A stretch of DNA of 45,820 bases, taken from NCBI GenBank assembly GCA_012689325.1, contig JAAYEA010000018.1, positions 1 to 45,820 of the forward strand, read 5' to 3'. The translations under genes and the position numbers were made by a program. The stretch is from Chloroflexota bacterium. GTDB lineage: Bacteria > Chloroflexota > Anaerolineae > JAAYEA01. How positions within the stretch are numbered: position 1 is the first letter of the stretch; each line of letters opens with the position of its first letter. Under the pieces are notes generated by a model. It saw only the letters and a list, made by a program, of their open reading frames with translations. It made no database searches and was not told the DNA's origin. Below are positions 22,845 to 32,691 of the stretch, one piece after another.

Positions 22845-25130
22845 CTACCACTGGACCGCGATGGGCCCTAATACCGCGTGGTCCGCCCCATCCGCAGCGC
22901 TCAGGCGTTGCCCCGTCTCCAGCCGGTACAGGCCCACCAGCAACTGGTATGTCCCTGGCGCGGCCTCGGGGCGGATGGTGATCTGGCGCACGTCTCGCAC
23001 CACGTCACCCGCCCGCCAGGCCCAGGTAGGGTAATCGCCGCCCATCGGCTGCCCGTCGCCCTGCCCGGCCATCCCCGCAGCGCCGGCCACGTGGGCAAAG
23101 ACGGTATAGTCGGCATCGGGAACTCGCAGCGCACGCCAATACAGGGTCAGGGTCAGCGTTTCCCCTGGCTTGGCCTGGTTTCGCTCCAGGTCATAGCCCA
23201 CCAGCGCGATCTGCTCGCCAAAGGTGACCGATAGCGGATAGGCCATGGCGTAGGAATCCGGCTCCTTCGCCGCCACGCGCGCCCGGCTCGCCACCGGGCT
23301 GCTCAGCGGCCGTCCCTCACCATCGGCCATGGGCAGCCGCTCCGGCTCGGCGCTCCCCAGCAGGTACGGGCCGATCTCGATGCGCGCCAGGGTCGGCGTG
23401 TCGGCTTCCGGCGTGATGGACACGGCATAGCGGTCCTCGATCACCTGCCCCGCCCGCCACAGGCTCGTGGGGTAGCTCCCCTGGCCGGGGTAGGTATCCA
23501 CCTGGCCCAGGGCCTGGCCCTCGCGGCCATAGAGGTGCACATAGATGCTGTAATCGCGCTCCACCTCGGCCAGGCACTCCCAATAGGCGGTCAGGCGCAG
23601 CGTCTCGCCCGGCGACAGGGAATCCCGCTCCAGGGTGGTGGCCACCAATCGAAAGGTCTCGCCGTAGGTGATCTGGGCCGGCTGCGCCGTGGCGGGGATG
23701 TCGCTCAGCGCCAGGATGGGCGGGCGGGCGTAGGCCGGGGCGATGTGCAGGAAGGGGCAGAGCGCCGCCCAAAGCCCCAAGCCGAGGGCGATGGCCCCGG
23801 CCAGGTGCCGCGCGGGATCGCCGCCGCGGGCCGGGTAGCTCGCTTCCGGATCGGACTCTCGGCGCGGCAACCAGCAGCTCAGGCCATAGACGACCAGCCC
23901 CGAGATGGCCGAGATGGCCGGGAAGAGGAGCCGCCCCTGCGTCCCGGAGGTCATCCGCGTCCACCGCACCAGCGCCACCAAGAGGACGACGAACCATCCC
24001 GCCGACAACCAACCCCAGGCCGCGAGCATCTCGCCGCGCCGCCGGCCCCGGAGCGCCCCATAGACCAGGCCCGCCACCGCCACGAGCAAGAGCACGTCCA
24101 GCAGCTTGTAGAGGAGCGGGTAGCTGAGGATGTTGAACCAGCCAAAGATGGCCCAATACGAGATGCGTAGCCCCTCGGCCTCGCCCAACAACGCCGCCAG
24201 CCCCGGCGTCACCTCACGCCAGCCAAAGACCTCCAGCATGGCGCTGAGCCCGGTCAGGTCGCCATAGAGCCGCAGGTTGCGCAGAAACCACCATCCCGCC
24301 ACCAGCGCCGTCACCGCGCCCGCCGCCGCGCCGAGAGCCAGCAGGGTGCGCCAGGGGCGGCCTTGCCGCCAGAGAAGGAAGAGCGCCAGAGCGATCAGGC
24401 CCCATAGGCCCAGCCCGCTCAGCTTGGCCAGGGTCGCCAGCCCGGCCAGCAGGCCCAGCCCCAGCCCCGCCTGCCAGCGCAAGGGCCGCGCCCACAGCCT
24501 CAAGACGGCATAGAGCGTCCAGGAGGCCAGGAGGGTCACCAGGTTGTCGTTGTTCACCGCGCTGCTGATGAACAGAAATTGCGGCGCCAGGGCGTTGAGC
24601 GCGGCAGCCCCGGCGGCCAGGGCGCGCTCCCGCGGAAAGACCAGCCGCATGATGCGATAGGTCGCCAGCACCGTGCCCGCGCCCATGAGCGTGGAAAGCA
24701 GGCGCACCAGGTGGACGGCCAGCGCGGTCCCGCGCCAGGGAAATCGCTCGCGCTCGGTATGGATATAGACGTTCTTGTTGCCCTCTTTGAGCGGCACGCC
24801 CATGTTGACATGCGGGTTGCGCCAGAGCAGATCCTCGGCGTCGTCGGTGTCGATCAGCGCCACCAGCGGGGCGCTCAACAAGTAATAGAGGGGCGGCTGG
24901 CTCCCTTCCTGCGCCCAGGTCTCCAGGCCCTGCTCGCCCTGCACCGGCAACGCGCCGTGGTCGGCCACGTGCTTGATGAACCAAAAATGCTGCGGCTCGT
25001 CGGGGGCCTCAAAGAGGGGGTTGACCAGCCCATAGGTCACGGCCAGCGCCAGGTAGGCGGCAAGGATCGCCAGGATCGGCCACTCCCGGCCTGCCGCCGC
25101 CCGCCATCGCGAAATCGCGCGCCTCTCCAT
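22845..25130 (-). CDS. GT39-like membrane glycosyltransferase, DPLFEA-type paralogue with two modules
   Basis: About 761 residues from the ATG at 25130, which follows GAGG; the GTG at 25145 overlapping the previous stop is an alternative. The first helix is followed by NPLFEAPDEPQHFWFIKHVA (~41-60 from the GTG), with the catalytic-type Asp-Glu. GSQPPLYYLLSAPL and SSAVNNDNLVTLLASW follow, and these elements are shared with the genes at 25142 and 29241. About eleven helices extend to ~450. Two C-terminal modules follow (~498-603 and ~648-755), each with a pattern of L-x-x-Y/T-x-L, LTxYW, YSIYVHL/YTVFAHV, a Gly-Tyr-Pro-Thr step, and YQLLVGLYR. It is probably a polyprenyl-phosphate-sugar transferase, product unknown. 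Confidence 0.8.
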   Translation of the reverse strand: MERRAISRWRAAAGREWPILAILAAYLALAVTYGLVNPLFEAPDEPQHFWFIKHVADHGALPVQGEQGLETWAQEGSQPPLYYLLSAPLVALIDTDDAEDLLWRNPHVNMGVPLKEGNKNVYIHTERERFPWRGTALAVHLVRLLSTLMGAGTVLATYRIMRLVFPRERALAAGAAALNALAPQFLFISSAVNNDNLVTLLASWTLYAVLRLWARPLRWQAGLGLGLLAGLATLAKLSGLGLWGLIALALFLLWRQGRPWRTLLALGAAAGAVTALVAGWWFLRNLRLYGDLTGLSAMLEVFGWREVTPGLAALLGEAEGLRISYWAIFGWFNILSYPLLYKLLDVLLLVAVAGLVYGALRGRRRGEMLAAWGWLSAGWFVVLLVALVRWTRMTSGTQGRLLFPAISAISGLVVYGLSCWLPRRESDPEASYPARGGDPARHLAGAIALGLGLWAALCPFLHIAPAYARPPILALSDIPATAQPAQITYGETFRLVATTLERDSLSPGETLRLTAYWECLAEVERDYSIYVHLYGREGQALGQVDTYPGQGSYPTSLWRAGQVIEDRYAVSITPEADTPTLARIEIGPYLLGSAEPERLPMADGEGRPLSSPVASRARVAAKEPDSYAMAYPLSVTFGEQIALVGYDLERNQAKPGETLTLTLYWRALRVPDADYTVFAHVAGAAGMAGQGDGQPMGGDYPTWAWRAGDVVRDVRQITIRPEAAPGTYQLLVGLYRLETGQRLSAADGADHAVLGPIAVQW

Positions 25131-25141
25131 GTCCGCTCGCC

Positions 25142-26956
25142 TCACGGGGCCGCTGGGCGCACGTCGACCCAGCCCAGCTCGATGGCGCCCTGCTCGTGCA
25201 CGGCCTCGCCGGTCACGGGCAGGCGCTGCATGGTGGAAAGCAGGTACATCCCCGTCAGGATCCGCAAGCGCGCCGGGGCGTCCGCCGGGACCGGCACGGG
25301 GTAGCTATCGGCGATGATCTCGCCGGGCTTCCAGCGCACCGTCGCATAGTTGCCCAACCCCGGATAGCTGTCGCGCTGCGCCGCCAGCCGCCCATCCGGC
25401 CCCACCACGTGAAGGAACACGCTGTAATTCTCCTCGAACCGCTCCAGGACCTGCCAATAGAGCGTGATCGTCATCTTGGAGCCCGGCGCCACCGGCCCCT
25501 CCGGCAGCTCATAGCCGATGAGCCGCGCCTTGCCTCCCAGCTCGGCATCGAGCGAGTGGGCAATGGGGGGCAGGCTGGCCTCGCTATAACGAGGAGGCGG
25601 GGCATAGATCGGGCGGATATAGCGAAAGGGCGTGACCGCGGCCAGCAGGAACAGCGCGCCGCCGAAGGCAGCCGCCAGCCAGGCCGCCTGCCGTCGCGGC
25701 AGCCGCCAGGTCCACCCCCACAGCAGCAACAACATGATGCAGGCGATGGCGGGAAAGAGGTGCCGGCCCACGGCCGCCTCGGTATAGATCATCCAGCGCA
25801 CAAAGGCGGCGGCCACCGCCGCCACCCAGGCGGCCAGCAACGCCCAATGGGCCCAAGGCACCGCCTCGCGCCGTCGCCAGGCTCGCCAGACCTGCGCCGC
25901 CAGCCCGAGCAGCCCCACATAGACAAAGGCGCGCAGCACCCCGTACATCCAATCCGCGATATAGACGTTCTCCCAGCCAAAGCAGGCCCAAAACGAGATC
26001 TCTTTGCGCGGTATCTCGCGGATCAGGTCCAGCCAGGTCGGGCGGGGGGAACGCGGTGGAAAAATCTCCCACTTGGCGCCGAGGCCCAGGGGGTCAGTAT
26101 AGAGCACCTGGTTGCGCACGAAGCTCCAGCCGGAGAGGAGCGCGGCCAGGCCGAAAACCAGCGCCCCCTCGTGCAGCAACTGGGCCCAAGAGCGGCTGCG
26201 CCAGGCGCGGTAGCCCAAGGCCAACCCTGCCAGCGGCAAGAGCGCCAGCGCGGTCCACTTGGTGAGGAGCGCCAGGCCCATGAGCGCTCCCAAGGCCACC
26301 AGCCGCTTGGAGCTGGCCTTGCCGCGTAGCAAACCCGCCAGCAGCCAGACGACCAGGGTGCAGAGCGGCGCGATGAGGTTGTCGTTGTTCACCGAGCCGC
26401 TTAGGTAGAGGAACTGGGGCGTGAAAGCCACCAGTGCCGCGGCGCCCCAGGCCATATAGCGCCGCTCAGGCCAGATCTCCAGGCCCAGCAGGTAGGCGCC
26501 CCACACGGTGAGCGCGCTCAGCAGCACCGAAAGCCAGCGCGCCAGGCGGATGGCCAGCACGGCGCCGCGGTAGGACCACTCCTCTCGCTCGGTGTGCACC
26601 AAGATGGTCTTGTTGTCCGCCGTCGCTGCGCGCGCCTCATAGCCCCAATACGGATTGGGCGTCGTCAGCTCGGAGAGGTCGTCCGTGGCGATGGGAGCGG
26701 TGACGAGAGCCATAAGGGCATAATACAGCGGCGGCTGAAAGAACTCGGATTTCTCGCCCTCCTGTGACAGGCGCGGTAGCCCCTTGCCGTCGGCGATGTG
26801 CTTGACGTAGGGATAGTGCCACATCTCGTCGGGAGCTTCCAGCAGCGGCGTGCTCTGGCTGTAGAGCAGGCCCAGCACGACGAACGCCGCCAGGACCAGC
26901 GCGATGGGGCCGTGCCTGCGCCACAGGCCCGTGCTGCCGACAGGGCCGCCGTTCAT
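25142..26956 (-). CDS. GT39-like membrane glycosyltransferase, DPLFEA-type paralogue with one module
   Basis: 604 residues from the ATG at 26956, which overlaps the YfhO-like stop (ATGA); the longer reading to 27040 runs through the end of that gene. STPLLEAPDEMWHYPYVKHI (~37-56) and SEFFQPPLYYALMALV (~72-87) match the cluster signature. TPNPYWGYEA replaces the WRNPH loop of the paralogues. SGSVNNDNLIAPLCTLVVW and about ten helices follow. A single C-terminal beta module spans ~475-585 (LIGYELPEGPVAPG to LRILTGMYLL). It is shorter than its paralogues because it lacks the first module. Confidence 0.8.
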   Translation of the reverse strand: MNGGPVGSTGLWRRHGPIALVLAAFVVLGLLYSQSTPLLEAPDEMWHYPYVKHIADGKGLPRLSQEGEKSEFFQPPLYYALMALVTAPIATDDLSELTTPNPYWGYEARAATADNKTILVHTEREEWSYRGAVLAIRLARWLSVLLSALTVWGAYLLGLEIWPERRYMAWGAAALVAFTPQFLYLSGSVNNDNLIAPLCTLVVWLLAGLLRGKASSKRLVALGALMGLALLTKWTALALLPLAGLALGYRAWRSRSWAQLLHEGALVFGLAALLSGWSFVRNQVLYTDPLGLGAKWEIFPPRSPRPTWLDLIREIPRKEISFWACFGWENVYIADWMYGVLRAFVYVGLLGLAAQVWRAWRRREAVPWAHWALLAAWVAAVAAAFVRWMIYTEAAVGRHLFPAIACIMLLLLWGWTWRLPRRQAAWLAAAFGGALFLLAAVTPFRYIRPIYAPPPRYSEASLPPIAHSLDAELGGKARLIGYELPEGPVAPGSKMTITLYWQVLERFEENYSVFLHVVGPDGRLAAQRDSYPGLGNYATVRWKPGEIIADSYPVPVPADAPARLRILTGMYLLSTMQRLPVTGEAVHEQGAIELGWVDVRPAAP

Positions 26957-29226
26957 GCGGGCGTCTCCCCCGCGCGACGGGATGTGAGTGGCCGGCCCTT
27001 GTAGATCAGCGATACGACGGCGCTGATCAGCAGCACCCACGCGATGATGGAAAGCGCCAGGCCGAGATAAAAGCTGATGGGCACGTAGCGAAACTCGACG
27101 AACGACCGCCCCGCGGGCAAGAGCACCGCGCGCAGGATGCCATTGGCCTCATGGATGGGAGTCAGCTTGCCATTGACGTAGGCGCGCCAGCCGGGATAGG
27201 TCACCTCGCTGAGGACCAGCAGCCCCTCGCTAGGCAACTCGGCGAGAATCTGGACACGCAGCGGCGTCTGCCGCACAAAGCTGAGGCTATCCGCGCCGCC
27301 GCTGGCCGCCGAGGAGAGCAAGATCTGCTCCTGGAGCACCGCGCCCCGCGCCGGGTCAAAGAGCGGGCTGCGCATGTACTCGTACACCTGGTCCGCGTCG
27401 CGCGCCTGATAGACGCCGCGTACCACCCAGGCGCGCGGGCCCGGCTCGCGCAGGCGATGGACATAGAGCGCTTCCTTGCCCTCCCCCTCGGTGTGGACCA
27501 CGTCCGCAGGGACCGCCTGGCCTTCGCGGCTCACCAGGCTGCCGCGCCAACTGACCACATACTTGACATTGAGCAGCGCCCAGCGCACCGCCTCCGGGGC
27601 CTCCTCCAGGAATCGCTCATAGTGGGCCGGGCGGATCGGCGCGATGCCCGTGACCTCCTCCAGGTCGAGCACGCAAGCGCTCTGCGGCGGCAGGCGATAG
27701 TCATCCTGGAAGCGAAATTGGCTCTCGTCCTCCGCCATGAGCTGGGTCGCCGGCGCCGGCGGGTACACGGGGTCCACCGGCGCCTGGTTCACCGCGCGGT
27801 TGAGCGAAAAGAGGTTGACCACCACCAGGGCAATGGACAGGACATTCCAGCCCAGCCGCCGCGTTCCGTTGTATAGGCGCGCGGAGAGCAAAGCCAGGCT
27901 TCCCACCGCCATGAGGAGCAGGATCGCCAGGTGGTTGGGGAGCTCGCCGCTGTCGCTCGGATCGATGCCCTGCCGGTGCAGCCAGATCGCCGCCACCAAA
28001 GCCGCGCCCGTCGCCAAGATGCCGCCGCGGATCAGGCGGGCGAGGCCGCGCAACCAGAGGCGCTCCCGCCGCATGAGCGCGCCCCAGAGAACGTCCGCGC
28101 CCTCGGCCGCCAGCACGCTCAACGCCAGGCTCACCAGCAGGGCCAGCCGCTCCTGGCCGCGAAAGAGATGATACCCCGGCAACAGAAGGTAGGCGAGCTC
28201 GAACCCGAACAGGTGGCGTCCGAAGGAGAGCACCAGCGCGACCACGGCGACCCCGAGCCAAAAGAGGGTGTCGCCGCGACGGCGCTCATCCAGGGCGCGG
28301 GTGCGCAGCGCCACGGCGGCCAGCAGCAAGGGCCAGATGCCGATATACAGAGGCTGCCACAGGCTCACCAGCCCCGTCAGGACGAACTGCACCAGATCCA
28401 GCGGCGGAAAGCCGGTCCCCGCCTGATCCACCGGCAGATCGGCCCGGGTGGAATAGCGGGCGTACTCGAGCGAAGGGAGGGCCTGCACCGCCCCCAGCCC
28501 GCCCGCGATCACCAGGACGAACAGCAGGTCGCGCAGGCCGCGATGCCAGGGCGTGCCGGTGCGCCAGGCCTGGTAGACCATGTAAGCCAGGGTAGCATAG
28601 ACCACCAGCATGCTGGTCTGCGTGTGCCCGGCGAGGATGGTCATGCCAAAGGCAAAAGCCACCAGCCAGAGGTAGCTCCGCTTCTGCTCCTGATAGAGCG
28701 CGCGGGCGCCCAGGAGCGCCAGAGGCAGCCAGGCGGCGCTCTCCACGATGGCCACCTGCAACAGCGGGTAGCTGGTGAGGTAGCCGCCATAGGCAAAGGC
28801 CACGCTGCCCAGCAAGGCGCTCAGCCGGCGCTTGAGCTGGCTGCGCAGGAAGGCATAGGTGAAGACGCTGGTCAAAAAGACGTGGGCGATGACCTCCCAC
28901 TCCAACAGGCGGAACGAGAAGGTCTTGAGCCCGGCCACCCAATTGGCCAGGTAAGTTACCAGGGCGGGAGGGTAAAAGAGCGCCGATTGCGGGTCAGCTT
29001 GCAGGGGATAGCCGGAATAGATGCAGTTCGTCCACAGCGGAAAGCGCCCCTGCCGCAGCTCGCGAAAGGCCATGGCGCGCCAGGAGTAGAACTGGTAGGA
29101 GAAATCGCCCTTGGGGAACATGACCCGGCTGGTGGCGCTGGGGGTCAGGAACCGCCAGAAAAAGAGCGCGCACAACACCACGAGCAAGAGAACGACCAAC
29201 AGGTCTTTGCGATCAGGCTTGAACAT
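26953..29226 (-). CDS. YfhO-like polytopic membrane protein
   Basis: 757 residues from the ATG at 29226, which follows AAGGAAG; a GTG at 29244 overlapping the previous stop is also possible. The N-terminus LLVVLLLVVLCALFFW is a membrane helix. The segment FPKGDFSYQFYSWRAMAFRE, then GRFPLWTNCIYSGYPLQADP (~45-85), is the classic YfhO signature; it places an Asp and aromatic cluster in the first outer loop. About twelve helices extend to ~480. An outer beta-rich part follows, ending VTYPGWRAYVNGKLTPIH and a last helix, also typical of YfhO. YfhO proteins glycosylate lipoteichoic or other surface polymers in Gram-positives. Here it is presumably a related GT-C transferase. Confidence 0.8.
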   Translation of the reverse strand: MFKPDRKDLLVVLLLVVLCALFFWRFLTPSATSRVMFPKGDFSYQFYSWRAMAFRELRQGRFPLWTNCIYSGYPLQADPQSALFYPPALVTYLANWVAGLKTFSFRLLEWEVIAHVFLTSVFTYAFLRSQLKRRLSALLGSVAFAYGGYLTSYPLLQVAIVESAAWLPLALLGARALYQEQKRSYLWLVAFAFGMTILAGHTQTSMLVVYATLAYMVYQAWRTGTPWHRGLRDLLFVLVIAGGLGAVQALPSLEYARYSTRADLPVDQAGTGFPPLDLVQFVLTGLVSLWQPLYIGIWPLLLAAVALRTRALDERRRGDTLFWLGVAVVALVLSFGRHLFGFELAYLLLPGYHLFRGQERLALLVSLALSVLAAEGADVLWGALMRRERLWLRGLARLIRGGILATGAALVAAIWLHRQGIDPSDSGELPNHLAILLLMAVGSLALLSARLYNGTRRLGWNVLSIALVVVNLFSLNRAVNQAPVDPVYPPAPATQLMAEDESQFRFQDDYRLPPQSACVLDLEEVTGIAPIRPAHYERFLEEAPEAVRWALLNVKYVVSWRGSLVSREGQAVPADVVHTEGEGKEALYVHRLREPGPRAWVVRGVYQARDADQVYEYMRSPLFDPARGAVLQEQILLSSAASGGADSLSFVRQTPLRVQILAELPSEGLLVLSEVTYPGWRAYVNGKLTPIHEANGILRAVLLPAGRSFVEFRYVPISFYLGLALSIIAWVLLISAVVSLIYKGRPLTSRRAGETPA

Positions 29227-29240
29227 GGCGTTCTTCCTTT

Positions 29241-31487
29241 TCACGGGCGCACGATGCGCACCTTGCCCAGCAGGATACGGTTATCTTGGGCATGGCCGCC
29301 CTCGCCCAGCAAGTTCAGCCGCTTGGGCTCGCCCTCCGCGGCATACATGCCCACCTGCAGGTCCCAGACCCCCGCGGGGGCCTCGGGTCTGACCACCAGC
29401 TCATAGGGGTCGCGGATGAGCTGGCCCTTGCGCCAGGTGGCGGTGGGGGCGAGGCCGTCTTGCGGCCAGGCGTCCTTTTGCGCCCATATCTCGTGATTCT
29501 CTCCCACGACCTGGGTAAAGACGGCATAGTTGGCGTCGATATCCCGCAGGGCGCGCCAATAGAGCGTCAGATGAAACGCCTCCCCGGGCCGGGCCGAGGT
29601 GCGGTCCAGTTCGTAGCCCACCAGGGCGATCCGGTCGTCCAGGTTGAACATCACTGGGTTGGGCACGTCCCCCTGGCGCGGCTGGATGGCGAGCTCGCCA
29701 AAGCGGGCATTGTCGCCCATGGGCTGGCCCTGCGAGTCCCGCGCCGGAAGGCGCTCCCCCGTCTCCAGCAGGTACAGCCCCACTTCGACGGTTGCTGTGG
29801 CCGGGGTCAGCGTAGCCGGCAGGATAGGCACCACATAGGTGTCGGCCACCATGTCTCCGGGCTGCCAGAGGGTAGTGGGAAAGGTCCCTTGCCCCGGGTA
29901 CATGTCGCGCTGGCCGATGATGAGATCGTCGCCGCTCAGGAGGTGGACAAAGACGCTATAATCCTGCGCCATGGGCGCGCGCGCGCGCCAATAGAGCGTG
30001 ATCGGCGCGTCCTCCCCCGGATGCGCCTCCTGGTCCGGCATGGCGTAGCCCACCAGCTCCATGCGCTCGCCAAAGACGATCCCCAGGCGCTGGATGCCCG
30101 CGGGGAGATCGGCCTCCGTCAGCAGCGGCGGGCGGGCGTAAGCAGGCGCAATATAAGCCCCGGGGGCGACCAGGCCCAAGACCAGAAAAGCCACGGCGAT
30201 CACGACGGCGGCGACGGCCCGTCCCCGGCGAGGGACCAGGGCCAGCCAGCCCCAGACGAGCAGCACGGCGATGGCCGAGATGGCGGAGAACATCAGCCGC
30301 CCCTGGGTGGCGATGGTCATCAACGTCCAGCGGATCAGCGAGACGAAAACGATGGCGGGCGCCGCCGCCACCAGCAGCCAGCGCGCGCGCTCGTCCCAAG
30401 CCCAGCCCCGCCACCAGCGCGCGAGGCCCGTGAGCAGGCCCAGCCCGCCCACCCCCGCGGCGATATCCAGCAGGCGATAGAGCCACCCCGACATGGGCAC
30501 GTTCATGCCGCCGAAAAAGCCCCAGAAAGACATGGTAAAGCCAACGCGCTCCCCCCAGAGCTGGCGCAGCGTCGGCACCGGATAGCGGGCGCCCACGATG
30601 GCCACAAACGTGTTCAGCCCGGAGGGGTCGCCATAGAGCCGCCAGTTGCGGACGAACCACCATCCGGCAATGAGGACGACGAGGCCATAGACCACCGCGC
30701 CGCCGCGGATCAGCGCCGCCCAGGAGCGCCGGCGATAGGCCGCATAGGCCAGCGCCGGGCCAGCCAGCGCCAGGAGGCCCAGGGCGCTGGACTTGGCCAG
30801 CGCGGCCAGCCCCAACGTCACGCCCAACCAGGCCAGGTCCCGCAGCCGGTCGACGCCCTTGGTCAGGCGCAGGAGAAGCCAGAGGGCCAGAGACGAGAGG
30901 GCCGTGGCCAGGTTGTCGTTGTTCACCGAGCTGCTGATAAAGAGGAACATGGGGTTAAAGGCGACAAACGCCGCCGCGCCGGCGGCCAGGGCGCGGTCGC
31001 CGGGGCAGAGCTCCAGGGCGATGGCGTAGGTCAGAAGCACCGCGCACGCGCCCAATAGCACCGAAAGCCAGCGCACGATGCGCACCGCCAAGGCCGCGCC
31101 GCGCCAGGGCCAGCCCTCGCGGGCGGTGTGGATGACCATGTTGGCGTTGCGGTCGGGCTTGGGGATGCCCATATCCGCATGAGGGTTGCGCCAGAGGATC
31201 TCGTCCAGGTCGTCGGTGTCGATCCAGCAGGTGGCCAGCGCTCCCAGGGCATAATAGAGCGGCGGCTGGCTGCCCTCCTGCCGCCAAGGCTGCTCCACAC
31301 CCGGCTGCTGCACCGGCAGGCCGTGCCCGTCGGCCAGGTGCTTCACGAACGGATAGTGCCACAGCTCGTCGGAGGCCTCGAACAGCGGGTCGACCAGGCT
31401 ATAGGTGATCCCTAACAGAATGTAGGCGGCCAGGACAACCGAGATCGCCCTATGCGTTCGCGCCGCCCTCAGGAACGCCGATTTCAT
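29241..31487 (-). CDS. GT39-like membrane glycosyltransferase, DPLFEA-type paralogue with two modules
   Basis: 748 residues. The ATG at 31487 follows TTGGAGC and lies 38 bases inside the end of the GT4 gene. LVDPLFEASDELWHYPFVKH (~31-50), EGSQPPLYYALGAL (~70-83), WRNPHADMGIP (~97-107) and FISSSVNNDNLATAL (~190-204) are near-identical to the gene at 22845, indicating duplication. About eleven helices extend to ~430. Module 1 (~476-589) and module 2 (~620-742) are the paired C-terminal beta-sandwiches. It is likely an outer-face sugar transferase using polyprenyl-phosphate donors. Confidence 0.8.
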   Translation of the reverse strand: MKSAFLRAARTHRAISVVLAAYILLGITYSLVDPLFEASDELWHYPFVKHLADGHGLPVQQPGVEQPWRQEGSQPPLYYALGALATCWIDTDDLDEILWRNPHADMGIPKPDRNANMVIHTAREGWPWRGAALAVRIVRWLSVLLGACAVLLTYAIALELCPGDRALAAGAAAFVAFNPMFLFISSSVNNDNLATALSSLALWLLLRLTKGVDRLRDLAWLGVTLGLAALAKSSALGLLALAGPALAYAAYRRRSWAALIRGGAVVYGLVVLIAGWWFVRNWRLYGDPSGLNTFVAIVGARYPVPTLRQLWGERVGFTMSFWGFFGGMNVPMSGWLYRLLDIAAGVGGLGLLTGLARWWRGWAWDERARWLLVAAAPAIVFVSLIRWTLMTIATQGRLMFSAISAIAVLLVWGWLALVPRRGRAVAAVVIAVAFLVLGLVAPGAYIAPAYARPPLLTEADLPAGIQRLGIVFGERMELVGYAMPDQEAHPGEDAPITLYWRARAPMAQDYSVFVHLLSGDDLIIGQRDMYPGQGTFPTTLWQPGDMVADTYVVPILPATLTPATATVEVGLYLLETGERLPARDSQGQPMGDNARFGELAIQPRQGDVPNPVMFNLDDRIALVGYELDRTSARPGEAFHLTLYWRALRDIDANYAVFTQVVGENHEIWAQKDAWPQDGLAPTATWRKGQLIRDPYELVVRPEAPAGVWDLQVGMYAAEGEPKRLNLLGEGGHAQDNRILLGKVRIVRP

Positions 31488-32691
31488 GGAATAGCTCCAA
31501 CGTCTGTTTGGCGATCTGCGGCCAGCTAAACCGCTCCGAGAGCGCCTGGGCCTCCCGCCCGAGATGCTCGCGCAGGTGGGGCGAAGCGATCAGCCGCGAG
31601 ATGGCGTTGGCCAAGAGCGCCTCATCATCGGGCGGGACCAGCAGGATATTGCTGCCCCCCTTGAGCTCCGCGGGCTGCCACCGCTCCGCGGGGTTGGGGA
31701 TATGGGACTTGGCCACCGGGTAGCGCGTGCTGACGATGGGCAGGCCGTGCGCCAGGGCGGCCATGAACGTCCCGCGCCGCAGCGACACGCCGTCGCGGTA
31801 GGGCAGGACGCAGATATCCGAGGCCAGCAGGCTGGCCGAGACCTCCTGCTCGGGGACAAAGCCGGTGGACAGCACGCGGTCCTTCAAGTTGAGCTGCTCG
31901 ATCAGCCCCTGGATGTGCTCCGCATAGCGGAGGTTGTTCGGGTCGCTAGAGCCCACCTGCCCGCCCACCATGATCAGCTTGACGGGCAGTCCCTGCCCAG
32001 CCAACTGCCCCAGGGCGCGGATCAGGTTCTCGCCGCCCTTGCTCTCGTTCAGGAAGCCAAAGTAAGCCAGCAAGACGTCGTCGGCTTGCACCCCCCACTT
32101 GGCGCGCCAGGCGTTGCGGTCATAGCCGGGCGGCGGCACCGGCGCGATATTGCTGCCGATGGGCACGCGGGCCAGGCAATGGATGAACTTGTGCTGGGCC
32201 AACACGGCCTCATCATCCGCGTTGGTGACGATCACTCCGTCGCTCCAGCGGGCCAGGGCCAAAACAGCCTGCCAGCGCAGCGGCCCCGCCTTGGGGAAAA
32301 GATAGGGAACCCGGAGATCGTGATAGGTGATGACGACCTTGGGATGCTCTTTCAGCGAGCGCAGGCGCAGCGGCAAGAGATGGATGGAGGCGCGCATCCC
32401 GTAGGCCGCCGCCTGATACTGGATGTTGACCACATCCGGCCGCTCCGCGCGGATGGTGCGAAGCGCCTTCCCCGGGCCGATCAGCCTCCACTTGGTGGCC
32501 ACGGGCCGCACCGCGATAGCCTGGTCTGCAGGGGTGACCTCTTCATAGGCATACTCGCCGGTTCCTTGCACACTGGTGAGCACGACCACCTGGTGCCCCA
32601 GCTCGACGTAGGCTTTGGCCAGTTCGTGGGTATAGTCGCCGACGCCGCCTTGCATCGGCGGGTACTCGCCGGTGATCAGGCAGATTTTCAC
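31450..32691 (-). CDS. GT4-family glycosyltransferase (GT-B fold)
   Basis: 413 residues from the GTG at 32691, 5 bases after GGGGAGG and overlapping the GT2 stop (GTGA). The longer open frame to 33327 only overlies the GT2 gene. The N-terminal domain has ITGEYPPMQGGVGDYTHELA (6-25), the usual Gly-rich acceptor loop. The C-terminal nucleotide-sugar domain has LLAYFGFLNESKGGENLIRA (~215-234) and LLASDICVLPYRDGVSLRRG (~305-324), ending with the helix REAQALSERFSWPQIAKQTL. It is cytoplasmic and probably uses a GDP- or UDP-sugar. The Gmd/Rmd products encoded upstream are plausible donors. Confidence 0.85.
   Translation of the reverse strand: MKICLITGEYPPMQGGVGDYTHELAKAYVELGHQVVVLTSVQGTGEYAYEEVTPADQAIAVRPVATKWRLIGPGKALRTIRAERPDVVNIQYQAAAYGMRASIHLLPLRLRSLKEHPKVVITYHDLRVPYLFPKAGPLRWQAVLALARWSDGVIVTNADDEAVLAQHKFIHCLARVPIGSNIAPVPPPGYDRNAWRAKWGVQADDVLLAYFGFLNESKGGENLIRALGQLAGQGLPVKLIMVGGQVGSSDPNNLRYAEHIQGLIEQLNLKDRVLSTGFVPEQEVSASLLASDICVLPYRDGVSLRRGTFMAALAHGLPIVSTRYPVAKSHIPNPAERWQPAELKGGSNILLVPPDDEALLANAISRLIASPHLREHLGREAQALSERFSWPQIAKQTLELFHEIGVPEGGANA

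Noticed and set aside
29286-31058. A 590-codon open frame on the plus strand opposite the GT39-like gene
   Set aside because: It is rich in Arg, Gln, Gly and Pro with no domain pattern, as expected for the antisense of a GC-rich gene. The opposite strand has clear GT39 motifs. The same reasoning rejects the other long antisense frames (for example 2851-4260, 16005-18278 and 18955-20544).
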